In this document: piece by piece, positions 1 to 6,122 of the stretch
Layout of the letters: the number at the start of each line of letters is the position of its first letter
How positions within the stretch are numbered: position 1 is the first letter of the stretch
DNA from: an uncultured Atopobiaceae bacterium
GTDB taxonomy: Bacteria > Actinomycetota > Coriobacteriia > Coriobacteriales > Atopobiaceae
DNA: 13,261 bases
Assembly: GCA_944321005.1 (NCBI GenBank)
Contig: CALUJT010000033.1
Coordinates: forward strand, 1-13,261
Direction of reading: 5' to 3'
Program-made: the position numbers and the translations under genes
Notes under the pieces: model-generated
What the model saw: the letters and a program-made list of their open reading frames with translations, nothing else
Told to the model about the DNA's origin: nothing
The model's database searches: none

Positions 1-27
1 GCCCACTAGGGAAGGAGAGCCTAACCC

Positions 28-1317
28 ATGCAGAAAAGAGCTTTGACGCGTCGGTCGTTCCTCGGGCTCTCGGGCGCCGTGGCCGCAGGGCTTGCGCTCA
101 CGGGCTGCGAGGGTGAGCGGTCCGACGGCAGGACCGAGGTCGAGTTCGTCTCGTACAAGCGCGAGGCGGTGAGCATCTTCGAGGCGCTCATGGCCGAGTT
201 CAACGAGACCAACGACCACATCTACCTCAACTTCACGAGCCCCAACGACGCCGTCACCATCATGAAGACGCGCTTCGTCCGCGAGGACTACCCCGACGTC
301 GTGGCCATCGGCGGCGACGCCTCCTACGCCGACTTCGTGGACTCCAACATCCTGGCAGACGTCTCCGAGTACCCCGGCATGGCCAAGGTGCAGCCTGCCT
401 ACCAGGAGATCATGAAGAGCGTCACCTACGTCCCCATGGACGGCATCTACGGCGTGCCCTACATCGCCAACGCCGCGGGCATGCTCTACAACAAGGACAT
501 GTTCGCCGAGAAGGGCTGGGACATCCCTGAGACCTGGGACGAGTTCATCGACCTCTGCGAAGAGATCAAGGCAGAGGGCGAGGTCCTTCCGCTCTACCTG
601 GGCTTCCTCGACACCTGGACGATTCTCTCGCCCTGGAACTCCATGCTCGTGGAGCTCGTCCCGTCCGATCACATCCGTAAGGTCAACGCGGGCGAGGCCA
701 AGTTCGCCGACTACTACCGCGAGCCCGCCGAGAAGCTCCTCAAGCTCCTCGAGTACGCCGAGGACGGCCCCATGGCCTACAGCTACGAGGATGCCTGCAC
801 CGCCTTCGCCCGCGGCCAGTCCGCGATGTTCCCCTGCGGCTCCTTCGCCGTGCCGCAGATCCTGGGCGCCAACCCCGAGATGAACATCGGCCTCTTTGCC
901 ATGCCGGCGTGCGACAACCCGGACGACCGCATCATCGTCTCCGGCGTGGACCTCTGCTGGAACATGACCGTGGCCAACGAGGACCATCGCGAAGAGATCT
1001 ACGAGGTCATCGACTTCCTCAACGAGCCGGAAAACCTCCAGACCTACTGCGACGACCAGAAGGCCATCCCCTGCATCGAGGGCGACTTCACGCTCGACCC
1101 GCTCTTCGACGACATCCAGAGCTTCCTGGACGAGGGCAAGGTCATCGACTACCCCGACCACTCCTATCCCTCCGGAATGGCGTGCGACGCCCAGCTCCAG
1201 GCCTTCCTCATGGACGGGGACGTGGACGCGTTTCTCGCCAACTGGGACAACCTCTGGCAGCGCTACAACAAGACGGTCATCCGCAAGTACGCGGAGTACA
1301 TGGAGAACCAGGGATAA
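28..1317 (+). CDS. Sugar ABC transporter substrate-binding lipoprotein (family 1, MsmE/RafE/MalE-like)
   Basis: Extracytoplasmic binding protein that captures an oligosaccharide and delivers it to the two permeases encoded directly downstream. The 429-residue product is a normal length for family-1 sugar-binding proteins. The N-terminus has a twin-arginine motif (T7-R8-R9-S-F-L-G), a hydrophobic stretch at about residues 12-25, and a lipobox LTGC with Cys27, so it is predicted to be Tat-exported and lipid-anchored. The mature part has the usual architecture: an N-terminal 'EVEFVSYKREAVSIFEALMA' strand-helix and the hallmark 'YGVPYIANAAGMLYNKDMF' segment near residues 145-160. The start is supported by AAGGAGAG about 8 nt upstream of the ATG. 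Ligand specificity cannot be read from sequence; the downstream alpha-galactosidase points to raffinose-type sugars. Family assignment is firm, substrate is inference. Confidence 0.93.
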   Translation: MQKRALTRRSFLGLSGAVAAGLALTGCEGERSDGRTEVEFVSYKREAVSIFEALMAEFNETNDHIYLNFTSPNDAVTIMKTRFVREDYPDVVAIGGDASYADFVDSNILADVSEYPGMAKVQPAYQEIMKSVTYVPMDGIYGVPYIANAAGMLYNKDMFAEKGWDIPETWDEFIDLCEEIKAEGEVLPLYLGFLDTWTILSPWNSMLVELVPSDHIRKVNAGEAKFADYYREPAEKLLKLLEYAEDGPMAYSYEDACTAFARGQSAMFPCGSFAVPQILGANPEMNIGLFAMPACDNPDDRIIVSGVDLCWNMTVANEDHREEIYEVIDFLNEPENLQTYCDDQKAIPCIEGDFTLDPLFDDIQSFLDEGKVIDYPDHSYPSGMACDAQLQAFLMDGDVDAFLANWDNLWQRYNKTVIRKYAEYMENQG

Positions 1318-1329
1318 GGAGGGAAACAC

Positions 1330-2199
1330 ATGGCAAGCACCGCTGTATCAAAGGCGGGATCTGACAGGAACCGTACCTTCCTCGCAATCCTGATCCCTGT
1401 TCTGATCCTGTTCGTCGCGTTCAACACGATTCCGCTGCTCACGGGCTTCTTCTACAGCTTCACCGACTCCAAGGGCTACGGCGCGTTCGAGATCGTGGGC
1501 ATCCAGAACTACATCGACCTGTTCCAGGACGCGCGCGTGGGCAACTCGTACCTGTTCACGTTCAAGATCTCCGTCGTGGCCACCATCCTGGTCAACGTGA
1601 TATCGCTCACGCTGGCGATCGGCCTCTCGAGCAAGATCAAGTTCAAGAGCGCCCTGCGCGGCATCTACTTCGTGCCTCGCATCCTCGGCGGCCTCGTCGT
1701 CGGCTACGTGTTCAGCTACTTCTTCACCTACATCGTGCCCGCCATCACCGGCACGGAGTCGATGCTCGCGAGCAAGGAGTGGGCGTGGGTGGCCATCGTC
1801 GTGGTCCTCGTGTGGCAGGCCTGCGCGCAGACCACGATCATCTACATCACCGGCCTCTCCTCGGTGCCCGAGGACGTCTACGAGGCCGGCTCGCTCGACG
1901 GCGCCACCGGCTGGGACAAGTTCCGCTACCTCACGTTCCCGCTCATCATGCCGTCCATCACCACCAACATGGTGCTCGTGATGAAGGACATGCTCATGAC
2001 CTTCGACCAGATCGTGGCAATGACCTCCGGCGGCCCGGCGCAGTCCACCGAGTCCATCTCGTACCTCATCTACCAGAACGGCCTCAACAACAGCCAGTTT
2101 GGCTTCCAGTGCGCCAACGCCGTGGTCTTCTTCATCGTCATCGCCGTGATCTCCATCGCCCAGACCAAGTTCCTGAACAGTAAGGAGGAGCAGCTCTAA
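1330..2199 (+). CDS. Sugar ABC transporter permease, MalF/MsmF-type
   Basis: Inner-membrane subunit of a carbohydrate ABC importer; it forms the translocation pore with the next gene product. The 289 residues contain about six hydrophobic segments (roughly 17-40, 78-99, 112-135, 151-173, 205-225, 258-280). The cytoplasmic EAA loop that docks the ATPase is clear: E185-A-G-S-L-D-G-A followed by 'WDKFRYLTFPLIMPS'. The gene lies 12 nt after the binding-protein stop, with GGAGGG just before the ATG, so the two are co-transcribed. It lacks the long N-terminal extension of E. coli MalF, as is usual for Gram-positive MsmF/RafF-type permeases. Its TAA stop overlaps the next ATG by one base, indicating translational coupling. 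Confidence 0.93.
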   Translation: MASTAVSKAGSDRNRTFLAILIPVLILFVAFNTIPLLTGFFYSFTDSKGYGAFEIVGIQNYIDLFQDARVGNSYLFTFKISVVATILVNVISLTLAIGLSSKIKFKSALRGIYFVPRILGGLVVGYVFSYFFTYIVPAITGTESMLASKEWAWVAIVVVLVWQACAQTTIIYITGLSSVPEDVYEAGSLDGATGWDKFRYLTFPLIMPSITTNMVLVMKDMLMTFDQIVAMTSGGPAQSTESISYLIYQNGLNNSQFGFQCANAVVFFIVIAVISIAQTKFLNSKEEQL

Positions 2200-3056
2200 T
2201 GGCTAACAACACTGTTCCTGCCAAGGTCAAGGAGCGGGTCAACTGGCCCATCACCATCCTGCTCATCATCGGCCTCATCACCATCATCTTCCCGCTCTAC
2301 ATGGCCGTTGTCATCGCCTTCAAGGACCCGTCCGAGATGACCAACGACGTCGCGGGCATCCTGTCCCTGCCCTCCACGTGGTCTCTCGACAACTTCATCG
2401 AGGCCATCCAGGTCACCGACTTCGCCCACTCGTTCATGAACTCGCTCATCATCACCGTGGCCGCGGTCGTGATCTCCATCCTCGTCCACAGCCTTGCGGC
2501 GTACGCCATCGGGCGCAACATGGACTCCAAGAAGCTCTTCAAGGCGTCCTACTACTTCATCGTGGCCGGCATGTACGTTCCCTTCGCCATCCTGATGATG
2601 CCGCTCGTCAAGCAGACCGCCATCCTGCACCTGGACAACATGGTGGGCGTCATGATCCTCTACGTGGTGTTCTACATGCCCATGAACATGATGCTCTACA
2701 CCGGCTACCTGAGGAACATCCCCACCGCCCTCGAGGAGGCCGCCCGCGTCGACGGCGCCTCCACCTGGACCACCTACTGGAAGGTCATCTTCCCGCTCAT
2801 GAAGCCCATGCACGCCACCGTCGCCGTCATCACCGGCCTGGCCGTGTGGAACGACGTCATGACCCCGCTCGTCATCATGGGCGGCTCCGGCGTCAACACC
2901 CTGCCCCTCGCGCAGATGAACTTCCAGACCGCCTTCGCCACGAACTACAACCTGGCCTTCGCCTCCTACCTCCTGGCCATGCTCCCCATGATCATCTTCT
3001 ACATCGTCGCGCAGAAGCAGATCATCGGCGGCGTCACCAACGGTGCCGTGAAGTAG
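2199..3056 (+). CDS. Sugar ABC transporter permease, MalG/MsmG-type
   Basis: Second pore subunit of the importer. The 285 residues have about six membrane segments (roughly 17-40, 76-104, 116-136, 140-165, 198-220, 256-278). The EAA loop reads E179-E-A-A-R-V-D-G-A followed by 'WKVIFPLMKP', a typical MalG-type site for the ATPase. The ATG overlaps the preceding stop (TAATG), and AAGGAGG at 2182-2188 lies inside the end of the upstream gene, 10 nt from the start. No ATPase gene follows: the next gene is an alpha-galactosidase after a 149-nt gap. A shared MsmK/MalK-like ATPase encoded elsewhere is therefore expected, as is common for family-1 sugar importers in Gram-positive bacteria. Confidence 0.93.
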   Translation: MANNTVPAKVKERVNWPITILLIIGLITIIFPLYMAVVIAFKDPSEMTNDVAGILSLPSTWSLDNFIEAIQVTDFAHSFMNSLIITVAAVVISILVHSLAAYAIGRNMDSKKLFKASYYFIVAGMYVPFAILMMPLVKQTAILHLDNMVGVMILYVVFYMPMNMMLYTGYLRNIPTALEEAARVDGASTWTTYWKVIFPLMKPMHATVAVITGLAVWNDVMTPLVIMGGSGVNTLPLAQMNFQTAFATNYNLAFASYLLAMLPMIIFYIVAQKQIIGGVTNGAVK

Positions 3057-3205
3057 CCCCCGGCCCTTCTCGACAGGGTTCGAACGTTCCCCCTGGCGCC
3101 CGGAATCCATCCATTTTGTGGTGGGTTCCGGGCGTCCCCCAGACGGCGCCACATGCGCTACACTCTGCCCGGTCTTTCACATAACGAGAGAAAGCGAGGA
3201 GCTCG
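3057..3205. other. Intergenic gap between permease and alpha-galactosidase genes, with hairpin
   Basis: This 149-nt gap contains a hairpin with a perfect 9-bp stem, CGCCCGGAA at 3097-3105 pairing with TTCCGGGCG at 3126-3134, around a 20-nt loop that can form a further short CCA/TGG helix. The sequence after it is C-rich rather than T-rich, so it is a poor classical terminator; it may be a processing or attenuation structure. TACACT at 3159-3164 would make a plausible -10 element, but I see no convincing -35. GTTCGAACGTTCC at 3078-3090 is weakly operator-like. Whether the alpha-galactosidase gene reads through from the transporter or has its own promoter is unresolved. Confidence 0.45.
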
Positions 3206-5395
3206 ATGCCCCTTTCGTACGATGCCCCCAAGCGCATCTTCACGCTCTCGACGGAGCGCACGACCTATCAGATGAAGGTGGACGAGCACGGATGCCTCCT
3301 TCACCTCTACTACGGCGCTCGAACGTCAGGGGACCTGTCCTACCTCGTCACCTACGCGGACAGGAGCGGCATGTGCGGCTGCCCGCACGACGTGGCGGAC
3401 CGCACCTACTCGCTCGACGTTCTCCCGCAGGAGTACCCCTTCCAGGGCGAGGGAGACATGAGGAGCCCGCTTCTCATGGTCCGCGGGGCCGACGGCACCT
3501 TCGGGTGCGATCTGCGCTTCCGCTCCTACGAGATCCGGGAGGGCAAGTACTCGCTGCCGGGACTGCCCGCCGCCTACGCCGAGAAGGGCGACGGCGCGCA
3601 GACGCTCTCCGTCACGCTCGCGGACGACCGCCTGGGCCTCGAGGTGGAGCTCCTCTACGGCGTGCTGCCGGCCTGCGACGTCATCACCCGCGCCGCCGTC
3701 ATCCGCAACGCGGGCGAGGGGCGCATCACCGTGGAGAAGGCGCAGACCGCCTGCCTCGACTTCGTGACGGGGGACTTCGACGTCATCACCTTCGACGGAC
3801 GCCACGCCATGGAGCGCCGTCCTTCTCGCCACGCGGTGGGCAACGGCTCCTTCAGCGTGGGCAGCCGCCGCGGCATGTCCTCCAACCAGTACAACCCCGT
3901 GATGGTGCTCTGCGACGGCGATGCCACGGAGACCTCCGGCCGCGCCTGGTCCATGAGCTTCGTCTACAGCGGCGGCTTCCTCGCCGAGGTCGAGCGCGAC
4001 CAGTACGAGCAGACCCGCATGCAGATGGGCCTGGCCTCCGACCTCTTCTCCTACCCGCTGGAGCCCGGCGAGAAGATCGTGGCGCCCGAGGTCATCATGA
4101 CCTACTCCGGCGCCGGCCTCGAGCGGATCTCCCACAACCTGCACCGCTGCATCCGCGAGCGCGTCTGCCGCGGCCCCTGGCGCGACAGCCCGCGCCCCGT
4201 GCTCATCAACTCCTGGGAGGCCTGCTACTTCGACTTCACGGGCGACAAGCTCGTGGAGCTCGCCAAGAAGGCGGCCGACCTTGGGCTCGACATGCTCGTC
4301 ATGGACGACGGCTGGTTCGGCGCGCGCAACGACGACCACCGCGGCCTGGGCGACTGGCAGCCTAACATGGAGAAGCTCGGCGGCACCGTGGCGGACCTCG
4401 CGCGCCGCGTGAACGAGGTGGGCCTGGGCTTTGGCATCTGGGTCGAGCCCGAGATGGTGAACGAGGACTCCGACCTCTTCCGCGCGCACCCGGACTGGGC
4501 GCTCGCCATCCCCGGCAAGGCGCCGGTGCTGGGCCGCGACCAGCTGGTGCTGGACCTCTCGCGCGCCGAGGTGCGCGACAACCTCTTCGAGCAGCTCTGC
4601 GCCGTGCTGGACCAGGGCGGCATCGACTACGTCAAGTGGGACTACAACCGCTCCATCGTGGACGTGCACTCCCGTGTGGCAACGGACCAGGGCAAGGTCC
4701 TCTACGACTACATGATCGGCCTCTACGACCTGCTCGAGCGCGTGCGCACGCGCTACCCCGAGCTCCTCATCGAGGGCTGCTCGGCGGGCGGCGGGCGCTT
4801 TGACGCCGGCATGCTCTACTACACGCCGCAGATCTGGACCTCGGACAACACGGACGCCCGCAACCGCCTGGAGATCCAGTACGGCACCTCCTTCGGCTAC
4901 CCGTGCTCGGCGGTGGGCGCGCACGTCTCCGCCTGCCCCAACGAGATCACGGGCCGCACGGTGCCCCTGGGCGCGCGCGGCACGGTGGCCATGGCCGGCG
5001 GCGCCTTCGGCTACGAGCTCGACCTCATGGAGCTGAACGAGCGCGCCTGCGAGCACATCCGCACGCAGGTCAAGACCTATCGCGGCATCGAGCACCTGGT
5101 GCGCGAGGGCCTCTTCTACCGCCTCACCGACCCCAAGTACGCCGACGTTGCGGCCTGGGAGTTCGTCTCCGAGGACGGCTCCGAGGCGCTCGTGTGCGCC
5201 GTGGTCACGCGCGTGGACGGCTACGCCAAGGCCAACTACGTGGTGCCGCGCGGCCTCACGCCCGGCGCCACCTACCGCATGGTGAGCAACGGCACCGAGT
5301 TCCCCGCGGACGCCCTCATGGACATGGGCCTGCCGCTCACGGTGCCCAACTCGCCGTACGAGAACTTCATGTACCGCTTCGAGCGCGTGAGCTAG
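3206..5395 (+). CDS. aga: Alpha-galactosidase, glycoside hydrolase family 36
   Basis: Hydrolyses terminal alpha-1,6-linked galactose from melibiose, raffinose and stachyose by a retaining mechanism. The 729 residues match the 720-740-residue tetrameric GH36 group, with an N-terminal beta-sandwich, a central TIM barrel and a C-terminal beta-domain. Diagnostic motifs are all present: 'NSWEACYFDF', D367-D-G-W-F-G, the nucleophile Asp479 in YVKWDYN, C525-S-A-G-G-G-R-F-D, and the SDNTDA motif at about 546-551 that holds the acid/base Asp. No signal peptide is visible, so it acts in the cytoplasm on imported sugar, which suits the adjacent importer. The ATG at 3206 follows GAGGAG with a short 4-nt spacer, and homology starts at once ('IFTLSTERTTYQM'). 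Released galactose would go to the Leloir pathway; a galT-like gene begins at 13188. Confidence 0.96.
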   Translation: MPLSYDAPKRIFTLSTERTTYQMKVDEHGCLLHLYYGARTSGDLSYLVTYADRSGMCGCPHDVADRTYSLDVLPQEYPFQGEGDMRSPLLMVRGADGTFGCDLRFRSYEIREGKYSLPGLPAAYAEKGDGAQTLSVTLADDRLGLEVELLYGVLPACDVITRAAVIRNAGEGRITVEKAQTACLDFVTGDFDVITFDGRHAMERRPSRHAVGNGSFSVGSRRGMSSNQYNPVMVLCDGDATETSGRAWSMSFVYSGGFLAEVERDQYEQTRMQMGLASDLFSYPLEPGEKIVAPEVIMTYSGAGLERISHNLHRCIRERVCRGPWRDSPRPVLINSWEACYFDFTGDKLVELAKKAADLGLDMLVMDDGWFGARNDDHRGLGDWQPNMEKLGGTVADLARRVNEVGLGFGIWVEPEMVNEDSDLFRAHPDWALAIPGKAPVLGRDQLVLDLSRAEVRDNLFEQLCAVLDQGGIDYVKWDYNRSIVDVHSRVATDQGKVLYDYMIGLYDLLERVRTRYPELLIEGCSAGGGRFDAGMLYYTPQIWTSDNTDARNRLEIQYGTSFGYPCSAVGAHVSACPNEITGRTVPLGARGTVAMAGGAFGYELDLMELNERACEHIRTQVKTYRGIEHLVREGLFYRLTDPKYADVAAWEFVSEDGSEALVCAVVTRVDGYAKANYVVPRGLTPGATYRMVSNGTEFPADALMDMGLPLTVPNSPYENFMYRFERVS

Positions 5396-5430
5396 CCCTT
5401 CTTGCCTCTTGCGTTTCCCGGGGTGGGGTC

Positions 5431-5472
5431 CATGCGCAACCCGGACTTTCCGGCAATCCCGACCTGCGCATG
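5431..5472 (+). repeat. Intergenic repeat family 1, copy A (42 bp)
   Basis: A 42-bp unit bounded by the 8-bp inverted repeat CATGCGCA (5431-5438) / TGCGCATG (5465-5472), with an internal CCGGA-CTT-TCCGG hairpin. It aligns without gaps to the reverse complement of 5553-5594 at 34 of 42 positions by my count, so the two are copies of one element in opposite orientation. Confidence 0.75.
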
Positions 5473-5494
5473 GGATGGTTAAAAAGCTTTCATG

Positions 5495-5540
5495 CGTAGC
5501 CCCGGATTCCCAGCAGATTGCATGGGAATCCGGAGTTACG
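5495..5540. repeat. Family 1-related long hairpin (18-bp arms)
   Basis: The arm at 5495-5512 (CGTAGCCCCGGATTCCCA) pairs with 5523-5540 at 16 of 18 positions (one of the other two is G-T), around a 10-nt loop; a further G-C pair extends it outward. It begins with the same CATGCG motif at 5491 as family 1. Its right arm is shared with a second hairpin, GTTACGCGT (5535-5543) / ACGCGTAAC (5554-5562), so the two folds exclude each other. It may be a decayed or rearranged copy of the 42-bp element. Confidence 0.7.
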
Positions 5541-5552
5541 CGTTCTTCTCGG

Positions 5553-5594
5553 CACGCGTAACTGGGGATTTCCGGAAAGACCGAGTTGCGCATG
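5553..5594 (-). repeat. Intergenic repeat family 1, copy B (42 bp, inverted)
   Basis: Read on the minus strand this unit starts CATGCGCAACTCGGTCTTTC and matches copy A (5431-5472) at 34 of 42 ungapped positions. The two copies face each other around the 5495-5540 hairpin, so the whole 5431-5594 block is a nested inverted-repeat cluster. Confidence 0.75.
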
Positions 5595-5599
5595 GTGGC

Positions 5600-5646
5600 G
5601 GCGAGAAGGACGGGGGGCCGTCGCTGGTGCCCCCGTTCTTCTCGCC
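5600..5646. terminator. Putative bidirectional terminator-like hairpin with TTCTTCTCGCC tail
   Basis: A 17-bp inverted repeat with a single G-T wobble: GGCGAGAAGGACGGGGG at 5600-5616 and CCCCCGTTCTTCTCGCC at 5630-5646, loop 13 nt. If only the inner CGGGGG/CCCCCG helix forms, a pyrimidine tract TTCTTCTC follows on the plus strand and its mirror on the minus strand, so it could end transcripts from both convergent genes. It lies about 205 nt past the alpha-galactosidase stop. The inverted repeat is certain; the terminator role is inferred, because the tail is only partly T. Confidence 0.55.
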
Positions 5647-5755
5647 CGCTCTTCTCGCCCTGCGTCTTCCGTCCTGCGCCCGCCGTCCCGCGCCTGCCGC
5701 ATCGTGCTTGCCGCCCCCGCGTCCTCCGCGCAGGCGCCTGCTGCCAGAACCCCCT

Positions 5756-5816
5756 GCGATTGGGCAACACCTTTGATGCGACGCGCCCCCGTGCATCAAA
5801 GGTGTTGCCCAATCGC
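5756..5816. repeat. Perfect 24-bp-stem hairpin made of two inverted family 2 repeats
   Basis: The arms at 5756-5779 and 5793-5816 are perfect reverse complements over 24 nt around a 13-nt loop. Each arm carries GCATCAAAGGTGTTGCCCAA followed by TCGC. The left copy read on the minus strand continues CAGGGGG, which also follows the single copies at 5887 and 5957. The unit is therefore a dispersed repeat that happens to sit here head to head. No T-tract follows, so it is not a typical terminator. Complete lack of mismatch over 24 bp implies recent duplication or selection on structure. Confidence 0.85.
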
Positions 5817-5854
5817 TCGGAAAACTTGGCGAGAAGAGCCCGTATGCGGCACGG

Positions 5855-5884
5855 GGGACCGCCTGGGACCGACTGGGACCGGTT
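5855..5884 (+). repeat. Short tandem repeat, three decamers
   Basis: Three head-to-tail decamers: GGGACCGCCT, GGGACCGACT and GGGACCGGTT. The first six bases are constant. It lies between two family 2 repeats and has no evident role. Confidence 0.6.
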
Positions 5885-5886
5885 TC

Positions 5887-5915
5887 GCATCAAAGATGTT
5901 GCCCAGTCGCAGGGG
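5887..5915 (+). repeat. Intergenic repeat family 2, single copy
   Basis: A solitary copy of the unit that forms the 5756-5816 hairpin, with two substitutions in the 24-nt core (GATGTT for GGTGTT, CAGTCGC for CAATCGC), followed by AGGGG and TTCTCGC. It shows that the sequence is a repeat unit in its own right and not only a hairpin arm. Confidence 0.75.
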
Positions 5916-5956
5916 ATTCTCGCACGGGCAGCCTCCTCGGGAGCGCGGATGGAGCC

Positions 5957-5974
5957 GATTGCCCAATCGCAGGG
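5957..5974 (+). repeat. Intergenic repeat family 2, partial copy
   Basis: A partial copy reading ATTGCCCAATCGCAGGG, lacking the GCATCAAAG head and followed by TTTTTCGGCGCGGGCAG. The trailing CGGGCAG also follows the copy at 5887, so the repeat probably extends to about 45 bp. Confidence 0.55.
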
Positions 5975-6060
5975 TTTTTCGGCGCGGGCAGTGCCTCCAC
6001 GCGACGTCGGTCTGGGCGAGGACTCGAGCGCTGGTCACGACGTGCGGCGGGCGAGAAGGA

Positions 6061-6099
6061 CGGGCCCCCGGACGAGCGGGGGCGTCGTCCGGGGGCCCG
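6061..6099 (-). terminator. Strong hairpin downstream of the GH13 gene, putative operon terminator
   Basis: A perfect 15-bp stem, CGGGCCCCCGGACGA (6061-6075) with TCGTCCGGGGGCCCG (6085-6099), loop 9 nt. It begins 24 nt beyond the GH13 stop on the minus strand, and the strand continues with TCCTTCTCGCC, the same tail type as at 5600-5646. Position and stability make it the likely end of the lacI-malQ-glgP-GH13 transcript, although the run of T is short. Confidence 0.65.
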
Positions 6100-6122
6100 G
6101 CAGGGGGCGGTGTCGGAAGCGG

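Larger units (their letters stand above)
5396..6122. other. Gene-free convergent intergenic region rich in palindromic repeats
   Basis: These 727 nt lie between the 3' ends of the plus-strand alpha-galactosidase and the minus-strand GH13 gene. I find no credible gene in them: the open frames here lack family resemblance and run through hairpins. The stretch instead holds a first palindrome family (5431-5594), a 17-bp-stem hairpin (5600-5646), a C-rich spacer with the 12-bp perfect palindrome GCAGGCGCCTGC at 5730-5741, a second repeat family (5756-5974), a decamer tandem repeat (5855-5884) and a 15-bp perfect hairpin (6061-6099). The strongest of these are listed separately. Confidence 0.8.

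Noticed and set aside
3326..5893. Very long minus-strand open frame (855 codons) opposite the alpha-galactosidase gene
   Set aside because: Its protein is His/Arg/Ala/Val/Gly-rich without a recognisable domain, a typical shadow of GC-rich third positions; the plus strand carries intact GH36 motifs.
5431..5974. CRISPR array
   Set aside because: Repeats differ in sequence, orientation and spacing, with no regular repeat-spacer pattern and no cas genes nearby.
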